Shown in pieces: positions 39,637-48,011 of a stretch of DNA of 64,000 nt. The DNA comes from Boseongicola sp. H5 (GTDB taxonomy: Bacteria; Pseudomonadota; Alphaproteobacteria; Rhodobacterales; Rhodobacteraceae). Position numbers and translations under genes: made by a program. The notes below the pieces were generated by a model that made no database searches, had not been told where the DNA came from, and saw nothing but the letters and a program-made list of their open reading frames with translations. Positions within the stretch are counted from its first letter, which is position 1. Every line of letters starts with the position of its first letter. Where the stretch lies: NCBI GenBank assembly GCA_020622165.1, contig JACNMN010000010.1:117876-181875 (forward strand). Reading direction: 5' to 3'.

Positions 39637-40427
39637 GCAAGCTCCCCCATGGCTTCCTTCAGTGCCCCGGATGCGGCGCGGGTATGGGCGGCGTATTCGG
39701 CCGACGTGCGGAACTCTTCGCCGCGGGGGTAGGGCGCATCGACCCGAAGCTCCTGCAGAACCCGGCCCGGGCGCGCGGCCATGACCACGATCCGGTCGGA
39801 CAGGAATACGCTTTCGAATACCGAATGGGTCACGAAAATGACGGTGCAGCCGATCTTGTCCTTCAGGCGCAACAGGTCGTTGTTCAGCTTGTGCCGCGTA
39901 ATCTCGTCCAACGCGGCAAAGGGCTCGTCCATCAGGATCAGACGCGGGTTCGTCACCATCGCACGGGCGATGGACACGCGCATCTTCATGCCGCCTGAAA
40001 GCTCGCGCGGATAGGCGTTGAGGAAGTTTTCCAGCGCCACCAGCCGCAGCGCCTCCAGCACCTCGTCCTTCACCGCGTTATAGGTCTTGCCGCGCAACCG
40101 GTAGGGCAGCCAGACATTTTGCGCCACCGTGGCCCATGGCATCAGCGTGGGTTCCTGAAACACAACGCCCAGATCGCCGATGCCATGGTCTCCTTCCCAG
40201 ATCACCTTGCCGCGGGTGGGGTGCAGAAGATCGGATATGATACGGAGCGCCGTGGATTTGCCGCAGCCCGAGGGGCCGAGAAGCGAGATGAAATCGCCCT
40301 GATTGACCACAAGGTTCATGTCCTTTAGCGCGACGACCGTACCGCCGAACACCTTGTCGACGGCTTGCATCTGCAACAGCGGCGGGCGTTCACCAAGGGG
40401 CAGGGTGGGGCGCCGAAGGGCACTCAT
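39633..40427 (-). CDS. ABC transporter ATP-binding protein (SsuB/TauB type)
   Basis: A 264-residue ATPase. Walker [14 protein letters not shown]-loop VVFQEPTLMPW, signature ELSGGMKMRVSIARAM, Walker B RLILMDEPFAALD, H-loop FVTHSV. No C-terminal regulatory domain, as expected for this class. Paired with the permease and binding protein on either side. Confidence 0.93.
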   Translation of the reverse strand: MSALRRPTLPLGERPPLLQMQAVDKVFGGTVVALKDMNLVVNQGDFISLLGPSGCGKSTALRIISDLLHPTRGKVIWEGDHGIGDLGVVFQEPTLMPWATVAQNVWLPYRLRGKTYNAVKDEVLEALRLVALENFLNAYPRELSGGMKMRVSIARAMVTNPRLILMDEPFAALDEITRHKLNNDLLRLKDKIGCTVIFVTHSVFESVFLSDRIVVMAARPGRVLQELRVDAPYPRGEEFRTSAEYAAHTRAASGALKEAMGELA

Positions 40428-40463
40428 GGGGCGGCTCCGAAAATCAGCAAAGAGAGAGCGGTT

Positions 40464-40483
40464 GGGCGGGGCGCGCCCCGCCC
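40464..40483 (-). terminator. Perfect 20-bp GC palindrome after binding-protein gene
   Basis: GGGCGGGGCGCGCCCCGCCC, a fully self-complementary sequence, lies between the end of the binding-protein gene and the start of the ATPase gene in the direction of transcription. No T-run. It parallels the hairpins found after the binding-protein gene of the galactoside operon and probably tunes downstream expression or protects the 3' end of the first gene. Confidence 0.65.
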
Positions 40484-40498
40484 GCGCGATGAGCGGGT

Positions 40499-41497
40499 TT
40501 ACTGGGCCGGGCGCAGATCCAGCCCGAGGCCCTGATTGACAAAGGCGGTCGTGTAGGTGGATTGCCAGTCGAGCCCCGCCTCGACCACGCCGGCATCGAC
40601 CATGTCCTGATAGAAACCGCCGACGACCTCCTCGGTCATCGCGCCGATGCCAAGCTCAAGCGTGTCGCCTGAATCGACGATGCCATTGTCGATCATCATC
40701 GCGATGGCGAAGTCGATCTTGTCCTGGGTCATGTCGGGATTGGCCGCCAGGATAAGCTCGTTCGCGGCGGCGTTGTCGCCATAAAGATAGTTGTACCAGC
40801 CCAGGATCGAGCCGTTCACGAAGCATTCCACCATCTCCGGGTTTTCATCGATCGTGGCTTGCATGGTCTCGATCGTGGTGGCGTAGCTGGAATAGCCCGC
40901 ATCGGCGATCAGGAACACGTTGGGGGTGAAACCGCCCTCGGTCTGGATCACATAGGGTTCCGATGACAGATATCCCTGCATCCCCAGCTGATCATCTGCG
41001 AGGAACGGCGCGGGGTTGAAGGTGTAGGGCTGGCGTTGCTCGACGGTGAACCCGTGCTCGGCGATCATCCACTGATAATAGGACGCAAATCCGTTATCTC
41101 CGATCAGAAGCGTCAGCTCGCGCAGGTCTTCCCAGCTTTCGGCAACGCCCGGATGGGCCACGATCACCTGCGGATGTTTCTGGAAGATGGCCGCAACGGC
41201 GACGACGGGAATATCCTCGGCCGCGGCATTGAAAGCCTGAAGCAGATCTCCGCCCATGTGAAACTGGATCCGGCCGGCCAGCAGAAGCGCGCGGTTGTTC
41301 ACCTGCGGGCCGCCCGAGATAATCTCCACATCCAGCCCGCATTCGGCATAGGTGCCATCGGCCACGGATTGGTAGAACCCGCCGTGTTCGGCTTGCGCGA
41401 GCCAGTTGGTGCCAAAGGTGACGGAGGTGTTTTGCGCAGCCGCGCTGCCGGCCGCAAGAGCCGCACCGAACGCAAGACAGGATATCCGGATCATCAT
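40499..41497 (-). CDS. NMT1/THI5-like ABC transporter substrate-binding protein
   Basis: A 332-residue periplasmic protein starting at the first of two adjacent Met codons (41495-41497), eight bases after GGGAG. Signal peptide MMIRISCLAFGAALAAGSAAAQ. Family pattern: VTFGTNWLAQAEHGGFYQSVADGTYAECGLDVEIISGGPQVN read as the NMT1 core, with IQFHMGGDLLQAFNAAAEDIPVVAVAAIFQ. The family binds pyrimidine precursors of thiamine, riboflavin-like or other aromatic amines. First gene of the minus-strand operon reaching to 33834. Confidence 0.88.
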   Translation of the reverse strand: MMIRISCLAFGAALAAGSAAAQNTSVTFGTNWLAQAEHGGFYQSVADGTYAECGLDVEIISGGPQVNNRALLLAGRIQFHMGGDLLQAFNAAAEDIPVVAVAAIFQKHPQVIVAHPGVAESWEDLRELTLLIGDNGFASYYQWMIAEHGFTVEQRQPYTFNPAPFLADDQLGMQGYLSSEPYVIQTEGGFTPNVFLIADAGYSSYATTIETMQATIDENPEMVECFVNGSILGWYNYLYGDNAAANELILAANPDMTQDKIDFAIAMMIDNGIVDSGDTLELGIGAMTEEVVGGFYQDMVDAGVVEAGLDWQSTYTTAFVNQGLGLDLRPAQ

Positions 41498-41738
41498 CGA
41501 GGTTTCTCCCCAAGTTGGAAACTGCCGCAAGCCTAGGTGGCCTGAGGGCGGAGCGAACGGGCGGCCCCCGAATTGCTCCGGCAGATGGCTGCGGATGCGC
41601 AGATCGGTGGCGTGTCCTGTGATGTTTGCATAGAAATTGAGCGTCAGGCAAAGGGATTGAGCCCATTGCTGGACATTGGCCCGCCCGGATCGTCTGCTGG
41701 GGGCTGAAATCGAGTCTCTCGCCCGTTTGGAGGCCTTC

Positions 41739-42134
41739 ATGTTGCGTGCTCTGACCCCTGCCGCGATCCGCCCGCCCTTTGCGGCCTATGCCCATGGCAC
41801 CTATGTACCCGCCGGAGCCGAATGGGTGCTGGCCTCGGGCCAGTTGGGCATCGCGCCCGATGAAACGGTGCCCGATGACGCCGAAGCGCAGGCCAGCATC
41901 TGCTTCGCCTCCATAGACGCGATTCTGTACGAAGCCGGATTTTCCCGCGCGGACACCGTCCGGATCAACGCCTTCGTGACCGACCGCAGCCACCTGGCCG
42001 GCTACATGGCCGCCCGCGACGCGTGGATCGCCGGGCTGGCACGCCCTCCGGCGTCGACCCTGGTGATCGTTTCCGGTTTCACCAGAGAGGAGTTCAAGGT
42101 CGAGGTCGAGGTGACCGCCGCGCGTGTGCCATGA
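41739..42134 (+). CDS. RidA family (YjgF/YER057c/UK114) protein
   Basis: A 131-residue RidA-type protein, divergent from the NMT1 operon. GGAGG at 41729-41733 precedes ATG 41739. Family features: YVPAGAEWVLASGQLGI, VRINAFVTDRSHLAGYMAARDAW and the C-terminal RPPASTLVIVSGF ... VEVEVTAARV, including the Arg102 that binds the carboxylate of enamine/imine intermediates. RidA relatives occur in pyrimidine catabolism (RutC), which would suit the amidohydrolase nearby. Confidence 0.9.
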   Translation: MLRALTPAAIRPPFAAYAHGTYVPAGAEWVLASGQLGIAPDETVPDDAEAQASICFASIDAILYEAGFSRADTVRINAFVTDRSHLAGYMAARDAWIAGLARPPASTLVIVSGFTREEFKVEVEVTAARVP

Positions 42135-42199
42135 GCCCTGCGTCCGGCGATTTTGAGGTTGACGGAACGCGTGGGCTGTCTTAGCACCGCGCACGGTCT

Positions 42200-42276
42200 G
42201 GCGGAGTAGCTCAGTTGGTTAGAGCAGCGGAATCATAATCCGCGTGTCGGGGGTTCAAGTCCCTCCTCCGCTACCA
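42200..42276 (+). tRNA. tRNA-Met (CAT)
   Basis: A 77-base cloverleaf with encoded CCA. Acceptor GGCGGAG/CTCCGCT, D arm GCTCAGTTGGTTAGAGC, anticodon stem GCGGA/TCCGC with loop ATCATAA (CAT at 42234-42236), T arm around GGGGGTTCAAGTCCCTC. Elongator-type Met is most likely because the acceptor starts with a G-T pair rather than the mismatch of initiators; a lysidine-modified Ile tRNA cannot be excluded by sequence. It marks the end of core-like DNA. Confidence 0.95.
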
Positions 42277-42428
42277 TTACTTTCAATAACTTAGGTTGAT
42301 TGATCACTGGCGCTAGTCGCTTTCTAGTCGCATATCTGGCGTCCATCGAACCAAGGTGGCCTGAGCACGCAGCCGCAGTCTTGGGAGAACCTGGCTTTGG
42401 CACAGTCAATCGCCGTAACTATCTGCGC
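42277..42428. other. Gap between tRNA-Met and tRNA-Phe fragment
   Basis: No gene with a convincing start, ribosome site or family pattern. An open frame on the minus strand here (42324-42680) reads through the tRNA-Phe fragment in antisense and is not a gene. Confidence 0.6.
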
Positions 42429-42478
42429 GAGGATTGAAAATCCTCGTGTCGGTGGTTCGATTCCGCCCCCGGGCACCA
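42429..42478 (+). pseudogene. 3' half of a tRNA-Phe (GAA) gene
   Basis: From the anticodon arm to CCA the sequence is a proper tRNA-Phe: GAGGA-TTGAAAA-TCCTC (anticodon GAA at 42436-42438), variable GTGTC, T arm GGTGG-TTCGATT-CCGCC, acceptor CCCGGGC, then ACCA. Upstream bases do not supply the D arm or the partner GCCCGGG. It is therefore the tail copy left by tRNA-targeted integration, not a working gene. Confidence 0.88.
42463..42478 (+). repeat. Left attachment-site repeat
   Basis: CCGCCCCCGGGCACCA, the end of the tRNA-Phe 3' half; direct copy at 57790-57805. It is the left limit of the element. Confidence 0.8.
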
Positions 42479-42525
42479 AAGCACCTCCTAGTGTGAATGA
42501 TATCAATGGGTTATGGAGCAAAGTC

Positions 42526-42560
42526 GTCCCACCGTTTTCGCGCTGGGGCAAAAGTGGGAC
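42526..42560. repeat. Left arm-type motif pair GTCCCAC/GTGGGAC
   Basis: GTCCCAC at 42526-42532 and GTGGGAC at 42554-42560 (followed by TTTTTT) sit 48 to 82 bases inside the left repeat. The same two heptamers recur inside the right end in reversed order. Candidate integrase arm-binding sites; the pair could also form a hairpin. Confidence 0.45.
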
Positions 42561-42676
42561 TTTTTTGTTCGTGAGACGTTCGCGTTCCGGCGCGAGAAAT
42601 CGCGCCCCCGGCGGCAGTCGGGGGGTCTTAGCCTTCGAAGTTGGAAGGCCTATAGGAAGTCGGCTGACGTCACCGC

Positions 42677-42859
42677 TCAACTGAGGTCGAGCGGTTTGCC
42701 GTTCGGTGTGAAGCTCGAATGGAAGTTAGGTAGCCGATCGCTCGTCCGCTGCTCGTCGCGCTTCAGGTACTCTTCATGCAGCCGATCGGCTTCCGCCTCG
42801 ATTGCGGCCCGACGGGCGGGTGCGAGGGTCGCAAGCTTTTTCTTAAGGCTGCGGGGCAT
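42677..42859 (-). CDS. Small hypothetical protein
   Basis: A 60-residue charged protein, MPRSLKKKLATLAPARRAAIEAEADRLHEEYLKRDEQ..., predicted mostly helical. The first half resembles the N-terminal leader helix seen in some antitoxin-type helix-turn-helix proteins, but no DNA-binding motif follows. Only a weak AGAGAAG precedes the ATG. It lies between the integrase and the left end. Could be a real small accessory protein or chance. Confidence 0.4.
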   Translation of the reverse strand: MPRSLKKKLATLAPARRAAIEAEADRLHEEYLKRDEQRTSDRLPNFHSSFTPNGKPLDLS

Positions 42860-42993
42860 CTTCTCTGTCCGTTCCGGTGTTCAGGTGACGCGTCGGCGTC
42901 TGTGGAGTATGCAGGATACTGACTGCAGGCGAAACAGGTTTGCCGTCATGGCGAGCGGCGCATCAAGCGGGCCGTCGCGGTCGGTCCCGGAAC

Positions 42994-44106
42994 TCAGGTG
43001 CCGCCACCCCACGCTTCCCCTCTTTCCGGCCCGCCCGCGTCCCGCGACAACAGCTTCATCCCGGACGCCGCCAGCACTTTCTGGCGCGCGGCGCGGGTGT
43101 AGCGTGACGCCTCCTTCATGGTCGTCCAGCCGAAGATCGCCATCAATTGCCGCTCGGTCGCCCCGTTCTCGGCCGCGAGTGCCGCGCCCGCCTTGCGCAG
43201 CCCGTGGGCGGAGCAGTGCTTCAACCCGGCCTCGTCGCATTGCTTGCGGAACCAGTTGCCGAAGCCGTTCGAGGTGAGGGGCTTGCCGAAGGCCGTGACG
43301 AGGAAGGCGAGGTTGCCGGTGGGCGTGGCGTCCAGCACCGCCTTCAACTCGGGCAGGACCGGGATGGAGAGGGTGACGGGCTTGCGGTCGCGGTTCTTGG
43401 CCTGGGTCAGGGTGATCCAGCCGTCCTTGATGTGCTGGGGCCCGAGCCGGACGATGTCCGACCGCCGCTGCCCCGTGTAGAGCATGAGCGCGAGCGACAG
43501 CCGCGGCTTGCTGCCGATCGGGTGATACTCCTCGAACTGGCGGACCTCCTCCATCGTCCAGGAATGGAACCCGTCCCCCTTGGCCTTGAGGTAGGGTACG
43601 TCACGGGCCGGGTTGCGCTGGGCTAGCTCGTATTCGACCGCGAAGGCATAGACCTGCCGAAGCGCCTTGACGAAGCCGTTGGCGGCCTCGGGTCTGTCGG
43701 CCATCTCGTCGCGCATGCGCCGGACGTGACGGGGCTCCATAAGCGCATAGGGCTTCGCTCCGCTCTTCTCGCATATCCGGTCGAGGATGCCGCGCCGGAA
43801 GTACTTGGTGCGGCCACTCAGCCGCTGGTATTCGGCGGAAACGTAGTACTGCTCGCAGAGCCACTTGAAGCTGCCCTTCGATCCGCGCCGCTCGAGCGGT
43901 CCGGCCGGCGCGCGCGGTGTCGCGCCCATCATGGCGGCGCGGTATTCGGCGAAGAAGTCCTCCGTGCCCGGTTGGCTGCGCAGCCGCACCTTCAGGTGCC
44001 CGGGCCGCCGCAGGTAGACGCGCACGTTCCCGTGCCGGTCGGTGTCCTCGATGACGTGCTTCAGGCGGACGCTGCCCGAGCCGTCTCTCATCCTGAATGT
44101 GGGCAT
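42994..44106 (-). CDS. int: Tyrosine-type site-specific integrase
   Basis: A 370-residue tyrosine recombinase that would integrate and excise the element. N-terminal region to about 75, a SAM-like core-binding domain (about 78-170) and a catalytic domain from 180. Catalytic residues: Arg214 in LYTGQRRSDIVRL, Lys in TQAKNRDRKPV, His301 and Arg304 in SAHGLRKAGAA, Trp327 in FGWTTMKEAS and nucleophile Tyr336 in RYTRAA. Its 3' end faces the left attachment repeat about 500 bases away. The domain layout is that of proteobacterial island integrases. Confidence 0.93.
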   Translation of the reverse strand: MPTFRMRDGSGSVRLKHVIEDTDRHGNVRVYLRRPGHLKVRLRSQPGTEDFFAEYRAAMMGATPRAPAGPLERRGSKGSFKWLCEQYYVSAEYQRLSGRTKYFRRGILDRICEKSGAKPYALMEPRHVRRMRDEMADRPEAANGFVKALRQVYAFAVEYELAQRNPARDVPYLKAKGDGFHSWTMEEVRQFEEYHPIGSKPRLSLALMLYTGQRRSDIVRLGPQHIKDGWITLTQAKNRDRKPVTLSIPVLPELKAVLDATPTGNLAFLVTAFGKPLTSNGFGNWFRKQCDEAGLKHCSAHGLRKAGAALAAENGATERQLMAIFGWTTMKEASRYTRAARQKVLAASGMKLLSRDAGGPERGEAWGGGT

Positions 44107-44131
44107 GGCACGCGCTGCCTTACGTCAGACG

Positions 44132-44371
44132 TCAGTCGTCCCAGGGATTGTGGTCGGAATGATCTCCATCAGGGATCAACTCGAACGCCCGGTCAAGTTT
44201 TTTCCGGTCCCAGACCGTACGGGCATTGATCCGCTTGGGCGGCGGCATGCGCCGGTCGCGAACCAGGTGATCGAAGAGCGTGGGCGAGACCCCGATATAG
44301 GCCGCCGCCTCGGTCCGCGAGAGACCGCGGGGCGCGAGGGTGGGCGGCAGGATGGCGGGGCGCTTGGGCAT
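44132..44371 (-). CDS. Excisionase/AlpA-like helix-turn-helix protein
   Basis: A 79-residue protein directly upstream of the integrase gene in transcription order (25-base gap). LSRTEAAAYIGVSPTLFDHLVRDRRMPPPKRINARTVWDRKKLDRAF is the MerR-like winged helix of excisionases. The ATG at 44369-44371 is chosen; longer frames upstream lack coding character. It probably sets the direction of recombination with the integrase. Confidence 0.8.
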   Translation of the reverse strand: MPKRPAILPPTLAPRGLSRTEAAAYIGVSPTLFDHLVRDRRMPPPKRINARTVWDRKKLDRAFELIPDGDHSDHNPWDD

Positions 44372-45453
44372 GGGGCGATCGGTTGGGGTTTCGGGTGCCC
44401 CGAGGATGCCGGAAAGGGAGGGTGGAACGAAGCCGAGAACGGGCGGGGTAGGCCTGTGGTCTGAAAAAACTGCGAAATTGCCGGAAACCTGCACACGACC
44501 GATTTGCATGCACGCGAAAACGCCAGTCACGTCAGTGACTTGCGGCATTCGTGGCAGGCGCTTTTATCTTGCCCTTTTCCCGTAGCGCTGCAGTCCGAGG
44601 GCTTCTACTTTGCCTTTTGCACACCATTGCATCCTGGGCTTCGATGTCGTGCAAAGCGGCCAGTTGGTTTGACCGAATGCCAGAATGGCGCGTTCAATGT
44701 ACCGGAAGTGTTCCAAAGAAAGTGCAACTGGGTGCAGCGTCCTTGTCAAAGGACTACCGCTCGGCTGCTTCTTTTCTGCAGCCGATGTGTTCATTGGAAG
44801 CCCCGTTTCGCGCCAATCGGCTGATCCACAGCCGACGAATGAGTGCCCTTTTTCGTCAATAGAAGGCTCGAAGGTTGCAGGTAGACATGGGCTCCCGTGA
44901 CCCCCGGGCGGAAAACCTCGACGAGGTCGCGAGTCTGCGTTCGGGACCCTCATTTGTGCCACGTGCATAGTTTTCATGTTGCCACCGCCGTCTAGGTTCT
45001 CCTGCAAATGCTTCTCACGTCTCCTTCCTTAATTGCCTGCTTTAGCAGGCATCTCAGCTTGATCGACCATGCAGAAATCCGACCAAAGGGAAAGAAGTTA
45101 CCGAGTTAGCGGCGACGTCAGCTACACCCGCCGCTTTATCAATGCGTTGGGTGGGAAGCGTTCATTCGCGACTTCTTGCGGCACGCGCGAATTTGAAGCG
45201 CGCCGGAACTAGTTTGAGCCCAGACCGAACATCTGATCGCATCAACACCAGGTAACCTGGGTCGGCGCATCGGCCTTTTTGTCCTTCGACCAGCAAGAAC
45301 GGAACCTAGAGATACTTGTGTCTCAGTCCGTTGCCCATGATCCGACCCTCCATGTTCCTGGTGCTTCGGAAGTGGAGCCTCGACGAAAGATAGGCAGATA
45401 TGGCGCCAAGTCTCAACGTGGCCTAAGCTTCCGCCCGAACCAAGAGGAGCGGA
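44372..45453. other. 1.1-kb stretch with no supportable gene
   Basis: Several open frames of 70-150 codons exist on both strands, but none has a ribosome site, a recognisable family or a plausible protein composition. A 6-bp hairpin GCCTGC-TTTA-GCAGGC is at 45036-45051. It may be the remains of older cargo. Confidence 0.5.
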
Positions 45454-45963
45454 ATGAAGACCGACGACGCCTATCCGCAGGGCAAGGCCACAGCCCTTAT
45501 AGCCTACATTCTCGATCTTTCCTCGGGCGACGGGCCAGGCCAAGAGATCATCGACGCCCTGGCCGACGACATCTGCGCCGATGGCGCAGAACGCGCGCGC
45601 CTGATCTCGGCGGTCGGGGCCTCCCAAGACCCGGATATCCGCTTGCAGGTGCTCGAGATCCTTGGACGCCGCTTAAGACGGCTGAATAACGAACTTGAGA
45701 CGGAGACGGATGACGACGAGGTTGTGGGTGTTTGGACCCAGAGAGTCGCTGGCGGCGGCTTGCTCGCAGGGATCGGAACTGTGGCGACGGGCGTTGTCAC
45801 GGGAGGATGGGCGATCCTTGCGATCGTTGTGCCGGCGGTTGCGGCCGGCGGTACGACATGGCGTCGGTCGCAGGTCAGGAAGCGTGCACGGCGAGCGCGC
45901 CGGGCCTGCGAGGAGACGGAGGAGTTGATCGATCACGTGCGCGAGGCAGGGAAGCCAGGTTGA
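45454..45963 (+). CDS. Hypothetical protein with membrane hairpin
   Basis: A 169-residue protein. A helical cytoplasmic head (to about 90, with LQVLEILGRRLRRLNNELETETDDDE) is followed by a Gly/Ala-rich double membrane segment (VAGGGLLAGIGTVATGVVTGGWAILAIVVPAVAAGGTTW) and a strongly basic tail (RSQVRKRARRARRA). AAGAGGAGCGGA precedes the ATG. Plus strand, opposite to most cargo genes. No family recognised. Confidence 0.65.
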   Translation: MKTDDAYPQGKATALIAYILDLSSGDGPGQEIIDALADDICADGAERARLISAVGASQDPDIRLQVLEILGRRLRRLNNELETETDDDEVVGVWTQRVAGGGLLAGIGTVATGVVTGGWAILAIVVPAVAAGGTTWRRSQVRKRARRARRACEETEELIDHVREAGKPG

Positions 45964-46021
45964 GCTCAATGGTGGAATTCTAAGGATTCGGTGTTATTTT
46001 GGTGCTCGAAGGAGAGTCGTG

Positions 46022-46213
46022 ATGTTCGAGACCCTGACCACGGAAGTCATCCTGAGCAGCGGTATCGCCGGCGTGAGTGCGCTCGCGCTGATTGGGAGCC
46101 TCGTGATGCTACGCGCTCCGCGCCACAAGAAATCCGAGGTGGATATCGAGGCAGCGGTGAGGGATGCGCCCTATCATCGCCTGCACAACGTACTACCCGT
46201 CAAGGGCGGCTGA
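46022..46213 (+). CDS. Small single-span membrane protein
   Basis: A 63-residue protein, MFETLTTEVILSSGIAGVSALALIGSLVMLRAPRHKKSE..., with one hydrophobic helix (about 8-31) and a charged C terminus. GAAGGAGAG lies at the right distance before ATG 46022. It follows the 45454 gene by 58 bases on the same strand, so the two may be a pair of membrane proteins. Confidence 0.55.
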   Translation: MFETLTTEVILSSGIAGVSALALIGSLVMLRAPRHKKSEVDIEAAVRDAPYHRLHNVLPVKGG

Positions 46214-46750
46214 ACGCATTGCATGTCTGGACGATCGAAGGCCTGCGACAGATGCCGTGGGCCTTTGTCGTTCATGCCTGACAGGTCAAGAGGTCGCTCT
46301 CTGCGATCCGGGCAATGAGCGCGGGATAGTCGATCTTTCCCGAAGCGACTACCGGACTGGCATCGATAGTCTCGATGCGTACCAGCAGAAGGAACTGGGC
46401 AATCCCCTCACCTCAAGCTACCGCTGGAGTACATCCCGCCCGGACAGGAGTCCCTTTAGGACGAGGAGCACCCGCTCGCCCTGACCCGGGGCCGACCCTA
46501 CCAGCGCAGCCACGGGACGGGATCGGCGACAAAAAACCTCGACGGCTACATTCCCTTGCTTGTGTTTCGACTGGCCGGGGTCGGACGGGCGGGGATCGTC
46601 TACGCATCATAGGGTGCAGTAGTGCTGCCATCAGATGTCCGCTTAGGGCCAAGCCTGCCGACTGCGATCCGGCCCTGCAGAGGCCGGTAAGCGGGCGTTC
46701 GCTCCGCATGCAGCCCTTAGAAAGATGAATTGGCAAAATAGAGATTGAGT
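46214..46750. other. Non-coding gap before retron
   Basis: No frame with coding character was found; this separates the plus-strand small genes from the convergent reverse transcriptase gene. Confidence 0.5.
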
Positions 46751-47974
46751 TTAGAGATTCTTTACCGCCCAAATCAGTGCTTCCTGACGGTCTGCGACAC
46801 CAATCTTTTTATATGCCTCCTGTAACCTTTTTTTCACTGCGGCTTCGGATGTGCCAAGTCGAACCGCGATTTCTATGTTCGTTCTCCGCGGAACAAGATC
46901 AGCGAGGGCCTCCGCTTGCCTGTATGTCAGGCCGTTTGGCAGCGTCGGATTTTCACCTCGCCCGATTATGGTGTGAGACTTCTCTTCAATGATTAGACGT
47001 GCGTTTTCGGAAAGACCTTGCATCTGTTTGCTCTCAGGAAATTGTGCCGCCATCCCAATCACGCCTTGAACGTACGATAGTTCGCGCCTTGTAAGCCGAG
47101 CTGATAAACTCATCCTGTGAAGGATTGCCCGCGTACGTTTTCGCCATGGCCGCGTAGGTTGGAGTTTCTCGTTAATTACCACTCCTGTAACTTCCATACG
47201 CCCCTCAGAACCCGAAAAACGGGTCTTCGCAGTCTTCAATTCGAATCCTGCGGCTTGTACAGCGTCCTCAACCAAATTGAGAAACTCATCGTCGATCCAT
47301 GACTGCGAGCTAAACGTTAGGTCATCAGCATACCGCGAATATCGATGACCAGCCTTCTCAGCTAGGGCTGACAGCTTAGTGTCCAGCTCCCGCAAGACGA
47401 GGTTCGCGATAGCCGGACTGGTAGGTGCGCCTTGTGGCACATGATCGTCGAGACAACATAGCTCAGAAAGCATTTCAGCGACATCTTGTTGGTAGCCGAG
47501 CGATAGAAAGATGTCGTGAACTTGCTCCATTGTGATCGAGGGGAAGAACTGTCGAATATCTACATTTAGAACATGCTTCGCTCCGAGGTGATACTCAGCG
47601 TTTTGGACAGCACTTCGCCCGGCCACAAAGCCGAAGACGTTCTCGGCAATTTCGACGTGATTCAGGATATTGTCCAATATCCACCATTGGATAACCTTGA
47701 GGTAGGTCCTTGGTGTATCGATGTCTCGCTTGGTGCCGTCCTTCTTCTTCAAGGGAAAGGAACGATAATGCTTCCTGGGACGACGGCGGATTGAGAAGAT
47801 CGTCTTCGGACTGATCCCGAGGAACAGAGGCAACGCTCCGGAGGTTGGCATAGGCGGCAAGCCAAGCTCTCGGAACCCTGCGGCTTCCTTGTCGGGAAAG
47901 CCGCCGTGCTCTGCCCGAAGAATCTCTTCGAGGTGTGAAAAATCCTTTGGAAAGTAATATGAGCGAGTTGGCAT
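46751..47974 (-). CDS. Retron reverse transcriptase with C-terminal LuxR-type HTH
   Basis: Would reverse-transcribe the adjacent structured RNA into msDNA. 407 residues. RT motifs: VLNVDIRQFFPSI with catalytic Asp139, PQGAPTSPAIANLVL (180-194) and YSRYADDLTFS with YADD at 215-218. Both retron hallmarks occur: NAXXH as NAEYH (125-129) and VTG (262-264). After the thumb (to about 345) comes an unusual addition: LTYRQAEALADLVPRRTNIEIAVRLGTSEAAVKKRL (349-384) and IGVADRQEALIWAV, the four-helix LuxR/GerE DNA-binding domain. Retron RTs normally end before such a domain. The RNA-like segment lies immediately upstream, as in other retrons. Confidence 0.9.
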   Translation of the reverse strand: MPTRSYYFPKDFSHLEEILRAEHGGFPDKEAAGFRELGLPPMPTSGALPLFLGISPKTIFSIRRRPRKHYRSFPLKKKDGTKRDIDTPRTYLKVIQWWILDNILNHVEIAENVFGFVAGRSAVQNAEYHLGAKHVLNVDIRQFFPSITMEQVHDIFLSLGYQQDVAEMLSELCCLDDHVPQGAPTSPAIANLVLRELDTKLSALAEKAGHRYSRYADDLTFSSQSWIDDEFLNLVEDAVQAAGFELKTAKTRFSGSEGRMEVTGVVINEKLQPTRPWRKRTRAILHRMSLSARLTRRELSYVQGVIGMAAQFPESKQMQGLSENARLIIEEKSHTIIGRGENPTLPNGLTYRQAEALADLVPRRTNIEIAVRLGTSEAAVKKRLQEAYKKIGVADRQEALIWAVKNL

Positions 47975-48011
47975 CTACAGCAACTTCCAGTCTCTGAAGT
48001 GAAGACTGCCT

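Noticed and set aside
42526..42567. Possible rho-independent terminator (GTCCCAC ... GTGGGAC then TTTTTT)
   Set aside because: It is structurally possible, but the loop is 21 bases and the same motifs recur at the opposite end of the element, so arm-type sites were preferred.
42324..42680. A 118-codon frame on the minus strand after tRNA-Met
   Set aside because: It contains GGGIEPPTRGFSI, the familiar peptide obtained by translating a tRNA in antisense; it crosses the tRNA-Phe fragment and the attachment repeat.
44564..45007. A 147-codon minus-strand frame in the gap upstream of the excisionase gene
   Set aside because: No ribosome site, no domain and a patchy composition; I could not support it as a gene.
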